The notes: a model not told the origin generated them from the sequence alone. Positions 11,195-23,318 are shown, numbered from the stretch's first letter. The stretch: DNA of 64,000 nt from Seiridium cupressi (GCA_036674765.1 JARVKI010000928.1:1-64000), one strand, 5' to 3'. Made by a program: numbers and translations.

Positions 11195-13685
11195 ATTTGT
11201 TTTGTGTATATATAGACTTTTTGTCTTCTATTGTTGGACGGGGGTGGGAGATCTGACTTGGGTTCTGTCCCGGGCTTTTTTCGATCTGGGACGGTAATGA
11301 CAGAGGCACAGAATATAATGAATGAAGATTCTGGTTCCGAATAAGTGAGAGACGGGGGGAGAGAGAGTGGGAAAAATTATCCTCGGCTATTCGTCTCTAT
11401 GCGTCTTAAGGAACGGAGACTCGAAGGAGTGGGCGAGTGAACGAATCTGGGGTTGGTAATCTCTCGTACCAAGAGTAGTGTATCAAGGGATGGTCTTTAT
11501 AGACACTCGTAGACCAGAAAGCAACTGCTGTTCATGGGCCAAAAGAGTAGACGTATGTGTGTGGCGAGCCAGGGTTGCTTTTTCTTGGGCAGCAAGGTTG
11601 TGAATAAGGTTGTATTGTCTGGTAATGGCCGACCAGGATTCGATATATGCAAGACAGAATACTCCAATCGTCAACTTTCGAGGTGTTGATCACATTGGAA
11701 AAGTAAAGGTAACGCTGCAGAGAACGAGTCATTCAGATGGTCCACGGACGTTTCAAGTGGGAGTATCAAGAGTTGCTGCTATTCTTAAATGTGTCCATCG
11801 GAAATGTTGAGACGGCAGCTTGAGATGGCATCAACTCTGGAATTACGGCGAGTGGTGGTCGACGTGGTATATATTTGACAATCAAAAGGCCAATCGATTC
11901 GGGTTTGTCTATCAGAATCCGGCAACTGGTCGTGAGATTCATCAGTCTGAGCGAGCCCGGTTGGGATGACAGGTGTGTTCATAATTCGGTAACGGCAGCC
12001 GGTTACGAGTAGCCTGTTTCAGCCGGCTGTGTTAGTTCCACGACATGTGAAGACTGGGCAGAGGAGCAAATCATATCTTGCTGCAGAGGCAAGGGCAAAC
12101 GACACTTGTCCATATACTTCAGACAGTCTTGGGCATATATTCTCAGATGAGAGGAAGCCCCGACCCGAAGAGATAATGTAGGCAGCCTTCTCATCAGTTT
12201 CGAGATCTGCCATGCCACCGAAGTTTTTGGTGTGTCGCCTGGGCATGTGCTTTTTCCGCTGTTTCCAAGACGTGGGGCCAATAGGAACATCTCGCTACCG
12301 ACGCCCTGGAAGACGTGGGTGGGGTGGCTTCGATTCCGAGTCGCTGCGTTTGACGCAGGTCCTTGGAGGCATTGGCCGGGGAGACCATACTGATGTATGT
12401 CACCAAACCTGCAGCTGCCCATCGTCTGCCGCCTTCAAAGTCGAGCCCGATCTCGCGTGGGCCAATTATGAATAGGCACGTTGTTTGCTGTAGTCGGCTT
12501 CGGGTAGAGCTCCCTTGGACCTCGGGAGCTTTGGGATTGCAGCGCTTCAAATGGAGCAAACAGGGGCAATAAGAATATGAGCACGTGGCAGGGTTTCAGG
12601 CCTATACACACTTAAAGGCCGTAACACTTCAGCAAAACATCCTGCAGTGGGCAAAAAGTAATGTAGGCCCAAGCCGCCAGCTGGGTAAGATTATGCTGTC
12701 CAACACGCACTTCTTCCCCGAGGCCTAGAACCCGGGGCACCAACACGTTTGCTGTGTGCACGTCTTTAAATAGGCGCAAATAGGGCGACCGGTGCACATA
12801 AGCAAGCTGCCGATGCAACTGCTACGTGAGAGCTGGTCGCAACACGGCACCGATGCAGAAATCGTCTTCACCGCCAGTTTCTACTGTTTCTTCGCAGCTT
12901 CAGGCAGATCAGGACCCCCGGGCTGCGGTGGAGCCGGACCGGGCCAAGGAGAGGATCGGGTTACATGGAACGGCTGATTGTGCAGCGAGATGATGATGGC
13001 GATGGAGGGCATGGCCGCATACTCGACGGCCAGGTACGGGTCCGCCATGGGCAAAGACTAATCCGAGGGAGGCATTATGCTTCGTTTCTTTTGGTGAGGT
13101 CATCGAAGCTTGTCCAGGTGAGGATGAGCTGTCAAAGAAATAATGCGCGGGCTCGCTGACTGGCGGCGGCGCTCAAAGACAGCGGGAACCAGCTATTCTT
13201 GTCAGCTTGTTTAGCTCCCGCTGTGGAAAATTGGGGTGGCTGGCAAAGCCCGTACTTACGTACTTAGGAGTGGACAACTGCAGACCTGCAAACTCCTGAC
13301 CTCGAGCAAGTAGCCATGCCATATGTACTTCTGGGGCTGTACCTACGGCCTTCCCAACTCCTGCCCAGCCTCCTGGTACGTGTATAGTCGTCTGCATCTC
13401 TCGGTGCGCCCGCGATGCGCACTCTGTACATTGTATCGAATGTACCGCAAGTACGGGGGAGACACCATCTAGGGTTTGAGATTGAGACTCGGGTGCTCCT
13501 GTCCAGATGAAACAGATCCTTGTTGGACAGATTTCCGTGGCTGCATCGGCGAATACACACATGCACTCGAGTCGCACCAGGTACACCAATTGATGTCACT
13601 CAAGGGCGAGATTGTACATGCGCATCGCCTTGCCCATATACTAACTAGTGCCGAACGAACGCATATCAAAAGCTATGACGGAAGT

Positions 13686-13752
13686 ACTACTGCTATGTCT
13701 ACTACCGGCTACTACTGCTGCTACGGCTGATGCGACTGCTGCCACTGCTATC
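13686..13752 (+). repeat. Imperfect ACT/GCT trinucleotide-rich tract
   Basis: A degenerate run of ACT, GCT and similar triplets, with Ala/Thr/Val-rich translations in several frames. It is low-complexity DNA, not evidence of a gene. Confidence 0.55.
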
Positions 13753-14332
13753 AATTCAAGCGCGCGCCCACGCGGCAGGGGATTGCGCACACCAGCTTGT
13801 CTAAGGGGTTTCCGGTCAGCTGTGATGGGTTCATGTCTTAGACACGGGCATGTGGCCTCGTGGAGAAAAGCAACGGCCGCGTTCAAATGTAGGTAGAGAC
13901 CTAGAAGCTAGGAAGTTAATCCGGCGCAGGTGCACCGTTGCCATGGAGAGGCGTTCTGCGCGTCAAGATTGAGTTCATTGCTTTTCAGGGACGCGTTCGC
14001 AACCACCTTGACTACAGAGCAACGTCTGCAATGTCAGATCGTGGTGGACTGCCCCCGTGTTGTTGTGCAGCCGTGGGAAGCGCATTTGATATGCAGCGTC
14101 CATGGCAACAGGACTGGCTCTGTCAGATAAGTTTTTGATATCCGATCGCAGCCACGGCTTGGGTCGCCCAGGCCGGGTGCTGGACGAATATTAGGTGCTT
14201 GACAAGCTCGATGATCCATGATGGGCCATGGCACGAGGCCCTTGAACCCTGTAGATAGTCCAAGATCTTCTTCCAGCCAGAACATATCCAAGGGCCCCCC
14301 GTCCGCACCGGTCCGTCCGTCATATGAACGCT

Positions 14333-14365
14333 GCTAGTTGGCGGCTAGCTGGCGGCTTGCTGGCG
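14333..14365 (+). repeat. Three tandem copies of an 11-bp unit
   Basis: GCTAGTTGGCG, GCTAGCTGGCG and GCTTGCTGGCG follow one another directly. Each copy differs from the next by one base. The repeat lies just before the pyrimidine-rich tract. Confidence 0.85.
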
Positions 14366-16198
14366 CGAATGGCCGCTCCACCTGGCAGCCGTCGGTCTCG
14401 CGACCCTCGACTGTGTCAAGCTTTCCTGGGGATTTTTGAACAACTCATCTTGCATCAAAAAACGCATCCGCACCATCGACAGCGTCCACTCACTCGCTTG
14501 CCCGTTCATTGCCCCGGCCCCCCCGACCTCCCGATCTTGCTGGGATCGTGTCTGTCCTTTAGTCGGGTCCCTCGTCATTGTCGTCTGTCCGCCGGGGCTT
14601 GTCTGCGCTCTGCTGCCGCGCAGCATTGTTCGCGCCTCTCATTTCCATTTGCGCTCGCCTGCCTGCACTCTACCTGCACGCTGACTGCACTCTGCACTTT
14701 GCTGCTGCGAGTCCCTTGGGTCCCATCTGCACGGAGCCCTCGACGACCCACTACATGTATCGTTCATGCATGAAAAGGTCAACAGCCTGCATCACTCCTT
14801 GAAAAAAACACTCCAGGCCCTCTAGCTCGTACATAACCACCCGAGTACTCCCCCCCGGACGTACCTCCAGATCCTAATGACCCTGGATTTTGGTTGTTTT
14901 CTTCTGTGCTTGACTGTTTCACTCACTGTCCCAAATTCGAGCCTCGATGAACTCGACATAGGTCAATTGAGTCTAGCACTCCCATCCTCGGACTAACTGC
15001 CGTTCTGGAGCTTCGTCGAAGATCTGCTCCACATAGTCCAGTTCAAACTTGCAAGATCCAAGCAGCTGGTGGATCTTACACCGCCATTGGAATTCCAGGC
15101 CTCCCATTTCCAAGGCCTCAGGGTCATTCTGCGTCTGCTGCGGTATCAAGGGAATCCCCGCCACACGGCGATCATATATATACCCGCCCAACGCCTACGA
15201 CACATAGTCGCCATAGGGTACACTTGACGCCGAGATGATTCACGATAGAGGACAATCAGCACTACCGTCCGCCACTACCTTCACTCAGCCTCTCCTTCGC
15301 CGTGTAGTATCGTCCTGACCCGCCCCTTCGTACGCGACATTTGGGTCTTCAGCTTGGCCGCCAATTAGGCCGTGTGTGGTGTGGTTTTTCGCTGTACCAT
15401 ATTGGTCAGTCATCCTCCAATGGTTGGGCTCACCGATGTCCTGGAAGCCATTGACCTATTGCTGATCCACGGCTAACTTTGGCGACGGCAGCCCATTGTA
15501 ATTTGAAATCCTTAATTTAACTGGGGCTCGATCTCGTGTGGTCAAAAATCTGGGCTTATTGGATCGGTCATCTAGAGTTGTCCTTACTCTTGCTTAGGAC
15601 GTCGGGCAACGACTTCTTTCAGCCCCCGGCCTGTCTCCAGCTGCATTGTTATATTTTATGTCGATTCTCACCCCCAACTGCAGTCACTCGTTAGATCAAT
15701 CAGCAATTCGGGTCGGCATTTCCCGTCACCGTTGTCATTCGAAATCCTCCTCTACGGCTACACATCAAGAAGGTACATCAACGCTGCTTCTTGCTCCGAC
15801 TTGACGGGACTCTTCGTCTAGCAACCAACTTTTCACGCTGTAGCACTGTTTAGTACGGTCCCCGTTCTGGTATTCGTACTCAGACTTCGCGCAACATCAC
15901 AGGCTTGCTGGGTTCCAGAGACCATCGCGCCGACTGGCGTCCAAGGTGTGTTTCCCCCCTTCCAACCTTGCGAATAAATTTACTCTCTGTGGTTTCCCTT
16001 CCTCATGGCGGAACGTCGACTGCTGTTTTCGGTGATTTGTGGAGAAAGGGTCAAGTAACCCGAGCTCTGCTACGTCCACAAGATCGTCTAGCATACCGTA
16101 CCCCATAAACTCAGCAAATTCGAAGTGGTGGCTGGATCATGAAGCAATTCTAACAGTAGTCCAGGGAGCTGGTGCGCCGATAGTCCTGGTCGGTCTCG

Positions 16199-17161
16199 AT
16201 GGCATCCTCTGAGGTCGACCAGAAGTTTCTCGGCAAGCTTGCAAGAGCTGTCGAACCAAGCAATGCCCTACTAGGCTCGATGCTGTACAAAATCCTCGGC
16301 CTCTCGATTAATCTTTCAGGTCACCTGGTCAAGGCACGGAAGCAAAGACGATTAGACATCACGCGCATGACACAGTCCCTTGAGCTCTATTTCCACATAA
16401 TATGGCTCTCACGAGAGGGCCTTGTCATGTTGGAACAATATGTGCTTCCAATGGTCGGAGATCACGTCGAGTTGAAAGTACTGGCGTATAAGCTGCGTGC
16501 GTCTTTCTACCACATATTTGTATTATTCCATAACAACCCACCGGTATCGACGATGGGTATAACGACTCCCGAGGCTGTGGCTGCTGCCACTATGGCGGGC
16601 CCCCCTCCAACACGGCTCGACAAGGGCAAAGGTATCGCAAGGGACGACGACGCACCTGAAACGGCCAGGTCTTCTTTACAGCCGACTCATACTCTAGAGG
16701 GAGGCCCAGTTGGCCCTCCACCAGGCTTCGGGCCGCCGCCACCCGAAGCTATCGCCGCATTTCTGCTTCCATCGGTGGATTATCTACCAACAGCTCACAA
16801 CTATTTTAAGCAGGCGGTCGATCTCGCTGACCAATGTCTTTGGGGGTCGCATTCCCTACGACTCTCTGTCAAAACGGAATATGCGGCCTTTCTTTACGAA
16901 TGTGTGCATGACGCGGAGGGGAGCCGGAGGTTAGCGAAGAGCACGATCGCAGAAGTCTACGAAGCGCAGGAGGGGATGGACGACGACATGTTCAACGATG
17001 CATGCGAGCTTGTCACAGTACTGGGCAAGATGATGAAGCGAGGGCTGGGTTCGAGTAATCCATCACGAAGCCGGGGTCAAAGCCCAGCAACCTTGGCCCC
17101 CTCGCAAGCCGACAGCGTTGCAACAGCAGTACCCCCCGTGGGCATGCAAAATCCTATATGA
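16199..17161 (+). CDS. Divergent 14-3-3-like protein
   Basis: Single-exon gene for 320 residues. Residues 1-115 are helical, and LAYKLRASFYHIF lines up with the helix that in 14-3-3 proteins reads FYLKMKGDYYRYL. A disordered Pro/Gly-rich linker, including PPPGFGPPPP, covers about 118-185. The second helical part contains AHNYFKQAVDLADQ and SLRLSVKTEYAAFLYE, resembling 14-3-3 helices 7 and 8 (LGLALNFSVFYYE). A disordered Ser-rich tail follows. The phosphopeptide-binding Arg-Tyr pair of true 14-3-3 proteins appears as His-Ile, so canonical phosphoserine binding is doubtful. The start Met follows TCTCG and no upstream in-frame Met is close. Fold assignment is from remembered family patterns; the alternative is an unrelated helical-repeat protein. 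Confidence 0.6.
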   Translation: MASSEVDQKFLGKLARAVEPSNALLGSMLYKILGLSINLSGHLVKARKQRRLDITRMTQSLELYFHIIWLSREGLVMLEQYVLPMVGDHVELKVLAYKLRASFYHIFVLFHNNPPVSTMGITTPEAVAAATMAGPPPTRLDKGKGIARDDDAPETARSSLQPTHTLEGGPVGPPPGFGPPPPEAIAAFLLPSVDYLPTAHNYFKQAVDLADQCLWGSHSLRLSVKTEYAAFLYECVHDAEGSRRLAKSTIAEVYEAQEGMDDDMFNDACELVTVLGKMMKRGLGSSNPSRSRGQSPATLAPSQADSVATAVPPVGMQNPI

Positions 17162-17715
17162 ACATAATGCTGTGTGGTGGCAGCGGCTCCGCGTTCGTGT
17201 GTACGAGGCGGGCTGTGATAATGAAGTCGGACGACTTTATTCAACGCCACTATTTACTGCGTTTCCACCACACCCTGTGCCGAAATTCGAAGTTATGTCA
17301 TAATATGACTACAAAGTCACTTCATACGGGATTGCACATATATGAAGAATATCGACTGTTAATGGTTTATGCGGACATATACTGCTTAAACTTGTGCCAT
17401 ATCTCAGCACCTACTGAGGAGTTCGCCCGGCCGGCTGAAGTTTCATGGAGCACATGGGTAAAATATTTGTAATTTATGGGGAAAGGTCATCAGTCGAAAG
17501 CCAATATACCACTGGCTTGCGGTTTTCTGTAATTGATGATACCCGCATTTCTCGTCAGGGCATTCGAGGGTGCATTGATATATCTTCAGCGTCGTGTTTT
17601 TATTAGCATTAGTCAATACCTTTCACATCAGAAAGGACATTATCAACACATTGCTCAAAGGCATAAGTACTCCAACATACAACTAGTGCTTTCCTGCTTG
17701 CTCGTCGTTCCTGCC
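17162..17715. other. Convergent 3' intergenic region
   Basis: Separates the 14-3-3-like gene from the Myb-like gene. It is AT-rich, with polyadenylation-type sequence and no recognised gene. Confidence 0.45.
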
Positions 17716-18726
17716 TCATTTTCCCTGCTGCATCTTATACTGGATAATCTCAGCCGAGATCATCCTACCCGTGGCATTAAAGAACTCGGCCTGCATACGC
17801 TTGTACTTGAGTGCCTCGTCCTTCGCCTCAATGACCGCCAGAACCCTACAGTCGCCTTCGCTCCAAAACCGATCCGGCTCATACGTCTTTTGGTTCGGAT
17901 ATATCTCGCTCCAGTACTCGTGATATATGAAGCGCTTTTGTTCTTCGCGCTCGGCTTCGTGGTCGAACTCCTCGTCGTCCTCGTCACTGCTGGAACTGCT
18001 GTCTTCGGAGGACGAAGGCCCCGCCAGTTCGGCAAACTTGACCCCGTTCTTCTCGATGATCTTTCCGGAGAGCTTGAGGTTGCCCGTCTTGGGCGAGTTG
18101 TCGACTGCTGGGGTTGAGTTGGAGGCGCGTTTCTTGTTCTGCTTCTTACCCCCTCCGCCTCTAGCGTGGACGGTTCGCTTGGACGGGTCTGCCTCTTGTG
18201 TGATGTTCTCTGTAGCCGGGATGTCGAATACTTGGGATGGGCTCCTCCTGGTGGGGGATGGGAACACGATTGGTGACGCCTGCTTGGTAGGGGATTGCCT
18301 ACCTGGGGGAGCATGCGTCGGGGGAGAGGAGCGCTTCTCGGGGGATGTCTGTCTGGGCGGTGATTGCTTGGCGGGTGAGGATCGCATCGACGGAGACAAC
18401 TGTGGAGGCGGAGATTCCTTCGCAGGCGATGGCTTGTCTGGTGATGGGATCTCCTTGCCCTGTCGGCGCATGTCCTCGGCCCAGTTCTCGCCGATCGAGT
18501 CCGTGTCCCAGCCAGCCGCTTCGATCTGTGCCTTGATGAACTGGAATCGGCGCTTCACGTGCGATGCCTTGCGGCCGATGGACTCCCCAATGTTGGCCCA
18601 GGTCATGCCGTCCTTCTTCAGCTTGCAGATGGCTCCATCCTGGTCAGTGTTCCACTGACTATTGTCTCTGGCGATATCACTTTCCGGATCCCAACGCTTG
18701 GGCCCGTCGCCGTTGTCTCCTGCCAT
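17716..18726 (-). CDS. Myb/SANT-like nuclear protein with Ser-Pro-rich linker
   Basis: About 336 residues if started at the Met of MAGDNGDG (18726); 28 further in-frame codons upstream look unlike protein. An N-terminal Myb/SANT-like module lies at about residues 25-63, with WNTDQDGAICKL and RKASHVKRRF. About 100 residues then carry roughly a dozen SP/TP dipeptides in a repeating SPxKxSP style, possible targets of proline-directed kinases. A basic patch (GGGGKKQNKKR) and an acidic Ser run (SSSEDSSSSSDEDDEE) follow. The C-terminal 80 residues contain a second compact region with YWSEIYPNQKTYEPDRFWSEGD. A DNA-binding or chromatin role in the nucleus is inferred. Fungal proteins of this layout are usually labelled Myb-like with no known target. 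Confidence 0.75.
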   Translation of the reverse strand: MAGDNGDGPKRWDPESDIARDNSQWNTDQDGAICKLKKDGMTWANIGESIGRKASHVKRRFQFIKAQIEAAGWDTDSIGENWAEDMRRQGKEIPSPDKPSPAKESPPPQLSPSMRSSPAKQSPPRQTSPEKRSSPPTHAPPGRQSPTKQASPIVFPSPTRRSPSQVFDIPATENITQEADPSKRTVHARGGGGKKQNKKRASNSTPAVDNSPKTGNLKLSGKIIEKNGVKFAELAGPSSSEDSSSSSDEDDEEFDHEAEREEQKRFIYHEYWSEIYPNQKTYEPDRFWSEGDCRVLAVIEAKDEALKYKRMQAEFFNATGRMISAEIIQYKMQQGK

Positions 18727-19406
18727 GGTTGTTGGTCGAGATGGCGGTACAGTTCTATCGACATTGGTGGTGGGAAAGCCCGAACTCCTTCTCAGACGAT
18801 AAATGCACAAGAGCAGATCTCAGTGATGTCTTCTATATCTGAAGAATTTGAGGAAAAGGACAAATGCTGCACGCTGTTTGCCAGGATATTGATGCCAAGT
18901 GGCTGACTAGCTTTTTGGGAAACCGTGGTTGCTCCGGGAAACATCAAACACCAACCCAACATTCAAACAGGCACACAGACTCTCAGACAAAAAGCTTTCC
19001 GTCTAATCACGTATTATAAAAAATGCTTTGCGCGTGGAAAAGAGGCAGGTGGCAACATTTCATCTCCTTGCGTCGTCTCCAATGCCCCTAAACTGTAGCC
19101 AGCAACCCTCTAGTATGCATATATCACCTATTTGCTCTTAGCAAACGCATTCTTGAACAATCGCAAGTGCTGGTTACCTTTTTTATTATGGATTATCCCA
19201 GTTTATCCCATATCATACCATTAATCAACATTGGGACGTTGAGATTGAAAAAATTGACACCAGTGTACTGTTGCGAGTCTGGGTGTGGGACAGTGCCTAT
19301 AACTCCAACGAAGTGAAGTTGTATTCGTGCGTTCGTTTCTCATCAAAGTCGCACAAGCTTGGGGTTTTCGAAGACTTGCAGGCCCTTGATGGCCAGGACA
19401 AACAGC
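18727..19406. other. Intergenic region
   Basis: Contains the promoter of the Myb-like gene on the minus strand and the 3' end of the lactate-dehydrogenase-type gene. A TATTATAAAAAA stretch lies near 19012. No coding sequence recognised. Confidence 0.4.
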
Positions 19407-20949
19407 TCAAAGCTTGCTCCTAACTCTCGGGCTCCATCGCGCATATGGATGATGCTCACCCGATGGAATCAAGTGGTCGACGGCACCGGTATGGAGGAGC
19501 CCTGGATGAACTTGATCGAGACTCGTGACGCCGCACATGCGCATGGTTGTCTCTAATTCGTCATTCAGGACTGGAAATGTTAGCAAAAGGTCAGTGGTTT
19601 CCGCGTGTCAACTTACTGTCGATGTACTGCTCTATGCCCTCTTGGCCATAATTCAAGGCATACAAGATCCCTCGACCAACCCCGACCGCTCTGGCGCCTA
19701 GGCACAAAGCTTTGAAGACATCAGTTCCTCGTGAGATTCCGCCGTCCACATATACTTCCAGCTTGTCAAAGACTTCAGGGCAGCATTTCTGCAGCTCGAG
19801 TAGAACCAATATCGTGGCAGGTGATGTGTCGAGACTCCGCCCTCCATGATTTGAAAGCAATATACCATCTACACCTGCTTGCATTGCCTTCACAGCGTCC
19901 GCGGCGGTCTGCACGCCCTTCAGCACCACTGGTATGCCGGGAGCACATTTGCGGATCCAGGCGATATCATCCCATGCCGTTGTGGGATCAATGAAGCTGC
20001 CCATTATGCGACCTAGCGCGCCGCCTTTCTTGTCGTTCTTGGCCTGGACCCCCGTCATAGGTGATCCGACACTCTCATCGGCCTTGATTCGCTCGTCGGC
20101 TTCACGTTTTCCAGTCACCGGTGCATCGACAGTCAGGAATATTGCCTTTGCCCCACGTTCCGCCACCTGCCTGAGCTGTTTTTCAGACTTGCCGCGATTC
20201 TTATCCATATAGAGCTGGAAGAAGACGGGCGTTTCATCTTTACCGGCGAGATCTGGGCCATTGTGCGCATCCATAATCTCAGCAAAGGGGTATGAAGCGC
20301 TCGTGGAAACCATCTGTGGGATACCCAAGCTCCTACAAGCACGTCCAATCTCCCTTTCACCCTGCGGATGGAACATCTTGCCCATGGACGTGGCCGAGCA
20401 GAAGATGGGACTTCGCATTGCATATCCGAGCATGCTCGTGCTCCTGCTCACGTCTTTTACATTTCTCAGAACCCGAGGTCGCAGGATAATGTCCTTGTAC
20501 GCCGCACGATTTCTGTCCTTGGTGTAACAGTCCGTAGCGGCTGACGAGGCAAATGCCCATGCCTTGGGCGTGAAACTCTTCTCGGCCGCCAACTCGAAAT
20601 CATGAGCAGAAATCAGACTGTCCAGAGGAGGCTTGAGCGTCTCGCCCTTCTTCTGTGGAGAAGCGCTCGCCGGGCGCGGTGCCGTCCAGGATTCTGTGAT
20701 GGTGCTTGTATCGAGTCTACCCACATGGCACGAAGAGGGCAAGGATGTTGTGATGAGCGACGGCGAATGGACTTCCGAATATGAAGCTGTTGCGTCTCGA
20801 CCGGCATACTGCAGGAGAATATTGACGCCGCCTGGATGCTCAGGTGCAAACGCCGTGACGTCGTAGACTATATTGTCGACGACTATCCAGAAGTCATCTA
20901 CTGATGAGTGCTTTGATATCTCCGTGACGGAGATAAGTCGCAGTTGCAT
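19407..20949 (-). CDS. Cytochrome b5 / FMN-dependent L-lactate dehydrogenase-type enzyme
   Basis: Exons 20949-19617 and 19570-19407, with a 46-base intron 19571-19616 (GTAAGT, gctaac close to the AG). The product is about 498 residues, in the range of mature flavocytochrome b2. The N-terminal heme domain has EHPGG (H38) and a second axial His in SEVHSPS (H61). The FMN barrel shows FQLYMD, the TVDAPVTGKRE loop, the VLKGV lysine, the SNHGGRSLDT active site (about H368 and R371) and the GGISRGTDV phosphate loop. The second exon supplies the usual end, VHPGLLHTGAVDHL followed by HPYARW. The enzyme would oxidise an L-2-hydroxy acid and pass electrons to cytochrome c. There is no N-terminal mitochondrial presequence, so yeast Cyb2-like import is not supported and the substrate may differ from lactate. 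Confidence 0.93.
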
Positions 20950-22107
20950 CTTGGTGCTAGACGCTATTTATTGTTTTGTTGTTATACAGGTGGAACAAAG
21001 GGGTCCCTAATAGATAATATCATGCTACTTAAAAACTTCGTGATACCCGGGTGCTGTGTATCCCCGTACCAATTGCCGCGGGCTTCAGGCGCGGAAGAGT
21101 CGCTATCTTAGCGGATGTTAGTGGTTCTCGGCGCAAAGAATACCGAGCTTGAGGGGTAAATTAGGCGGAATGACCAAATCATATTTGTGATTTAGTTCAA
21201 CTCCCATACCCAAATAGGGCCCTCTCTCATAACCGTACAATTTAACTACATACGTTTCAGGTATTAACAGTAACGATAATCTACTAGTCAGATAGGAAAC
21301 CATCTTCTCAGTAGTAAGGTGACTTGGCAAGGAAAACACTTGCGCTTGAAGTTGAAGTGAAGTTATGGACCAGCCTATCCTCGTCATTGCCCTGATGGTG
21401 AACGATATAGCTCGATGAAGTCCGACCACTATACGAATAGGAAGTCGAACAAATCAGGCCCTCATTCTTTTTTTGATATAATTTTCTTCTTCAAATTTCC
21501 CTTCTTTGGACTGAGCAGGCTTGTTTTCCTTATGTAATATGACATGTCTTTCACAAATATGACGGAATGTGGACAAAATTAAATAATTATCATTGATTAA
21601 GGAGGACCTGAAGCCTGGGCCTATGTTTGGGTGAGAATATACTCATGCATGATGAAATCGGGAAATTTACGTGGTATTTTCACTATCAACCTACACAACG
21701 TTAATCAAAGCGAATTTACTTGCTTTCACTAGTTGACATCACAGCTTGAGTAAGACAATGAATGATACATGTGCACGCTTTACTTGAAAATACTCAGTCG
21801 AGATCCAATTCGATCTATATCTCTTTTCGTATTTGTGTTAGCCATCATTCCAATTGACATGCTACAATGATCCCATCTGTTCCATATCCATTATCATACA
21901 CTCATCACAGATCAGACGTTATTTCTTCGTAATCGAAGCCTCTTGAGCCATTGGACAATCAGCTTGTCTAAGAGTATTAAAGCTCATGACAATTCTATAA
22001 ATGGATTTCTGTCTACGACCACGTTCATGTCGATCTACCGGGGTGCGCCTCTCATTAGTAGAGTAATGTGAGAATCTAGGAAGTGCTTGACTCCCCGACT
22101 TCACTAA
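20950..22107. other. AT-rich intergenic region
   Basis: Promoter of the b2-type enzyme at the left, then a distinctly AT-rich stretch at about 21440-21900. No gene recognised; a 103-codon minus frame at 21118-21429 has no domain or neighbour support. Confidence 0.45.
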
Positions 22108-22794
22108 TCAGGCCCCGAGTGCTTTTCCGATGAGACCCTTTGCTCTATCACTCAATTGCATACCCAGCGCCAGTTCTTGACCCTTCGGGCTCATCTTGAC
22201 CCAAGTCTTCCTCAAGATACCGATGATCTTATCCTCGTCTAACTCATCCTTCTTCTCGAAATCATCGAACTGGTCATCCAAGAACACGAGGCAAGCCGTG
22301 TCCTCCAAGACTTGCGTCTCCTCGTCACTGTTGAGGTTCTCCTTGCGAATCAGCGCCGCGACCCGGTCTATGTCCTCCTTTGGTAAAGCTGGGCTGATTG
22401 AGGAGGAAGTCAGAAGCTCCGCAACCTGCGTTGCCGCCTGTGCCTTCTGCTTTGAGCGCCAGGTCAGGTAGCCCGGGCGAGTCATTGGGTATGAACTTCT
22501 AGGGATTTCCCATCTACCGGGCCTCGTTAGCAAGTGACTACACTGAAACGGTCATCCCGGGATGGTAAACCACCTCTGGAAGTGCTGGGCTCGGCACGCG
22601 AGCTGCAGCGTTGGCGATGCGTCGGGGCATCTTGCTGCCAGCCACTTTGTCATTTTCTGCGCATAGTGTAGTTCGTATCCAATGGTGCCGCTTCCATCTG
22701 CGCTGGTGATGGTCTTGGGATCTCGCGCATGGGCCTCATCTATCAGCCTCAAGCCTGTCGCGTAGTTCTCGGGCAAGGCTGTGAGTGATGGCAT
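22108..22794 (-). CDS. DUF4202 family protein
   Basis: Exons 22794-22574 and 22513-22108; the intron 22514-22573 has a weak donor (GTGGTT) but a good gctaac branch site. The join gives the family signature HFQRW-EIPRSSYPMTR followed by GYLTWR. The product is about 208 residues. DUF4202 proteins occur in bacteria and fungi as small helical proteins; their biochemical role is unknown to me. The helical sequence is rich in Glu and Lys, with an acidic patch FDDFEKKDELDED, and has no signal peptide or membrane segment, so it is probably cytosolic. Confidence 0.88.
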
Positions 22795-23318
22795 CGTCGC
22801 AAATAAATGGTTTTAATGGATACTTTGTGGGCCCGGAATTGACGCGCTGGATACTTGAACAGTAACTGAAGACGACCAAATTCTAGAGCGCCCACGATGC
22901 TCAGTGGGATGTGGGGGCTTACAAAGTCGGCGTGCCGATTGGGCAGCGCTATCTCGCCCCTAAGTGACGCACCACGGATTGGGGCGTTTACTAGTATACC
23001 TAGGTAAGTAGCTTTTTCTACCATGATCACTTATAAACTTAATACATAATACGGTAAGGTTTTCTTCTTTTTCTTCCCATGAAGTCGATTCATTACACAC
23101 GAATGCTTCTTAAACAAACATTCTCATTCTCGTAAGAGGTCTAAACCGTCTCAGTTTCGTCTAAGCCAAATTAATGTTCAAAATCCCCCTGAGCTGACCT
23201 AGAACCAAAGAGTGCTGAAAGAGCAAAATTACATCGCCTGTGACCCATAACCCATTAGGTAAATGGACGAGTCCAAGATTTCTCGAGGCCCATCCCAGTA
23301 TATACAGCCTATCTGCTA
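22795..23318. other. Intergenic region
   Basis: Upstream region of the DUF4202 gene and 3' flank of the membrane-protein gene. Nothing coding recognised. Confidence 0.4.

Larger units (their letters stand above)
11195..16198. other. Five-kilobase region without a recognised gene
   Basis: Open frames up to 149 codons occur on both strands but overlap one another and match no family I know. From about 14430 to 14800 the plus strand is strongly pyrimidine-rich, and C/T-rich patches continue towards 16200. In filamentous fungi this is typical of promoter and long 5' leader DNA, so the right third is probably the regulatory region of the 14-3-3-like gene. The left part, 11200-14300, shows nothing I can name. 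Confidence 0.4.

Noticed and set aside
12003..13599. Several minus-strand frames of 110-140 codons
   Set aside because: They overlap in different phases with no shared motif, plausible splice structure or recognisable family.
14324..14773. 149-codon plus frame in the pyrimidine-rich tract
   Set aside because: Low-complexity Leu/Arg/Ser/Pro content explained by C/T richness; no domain, and overlapping frames exist.
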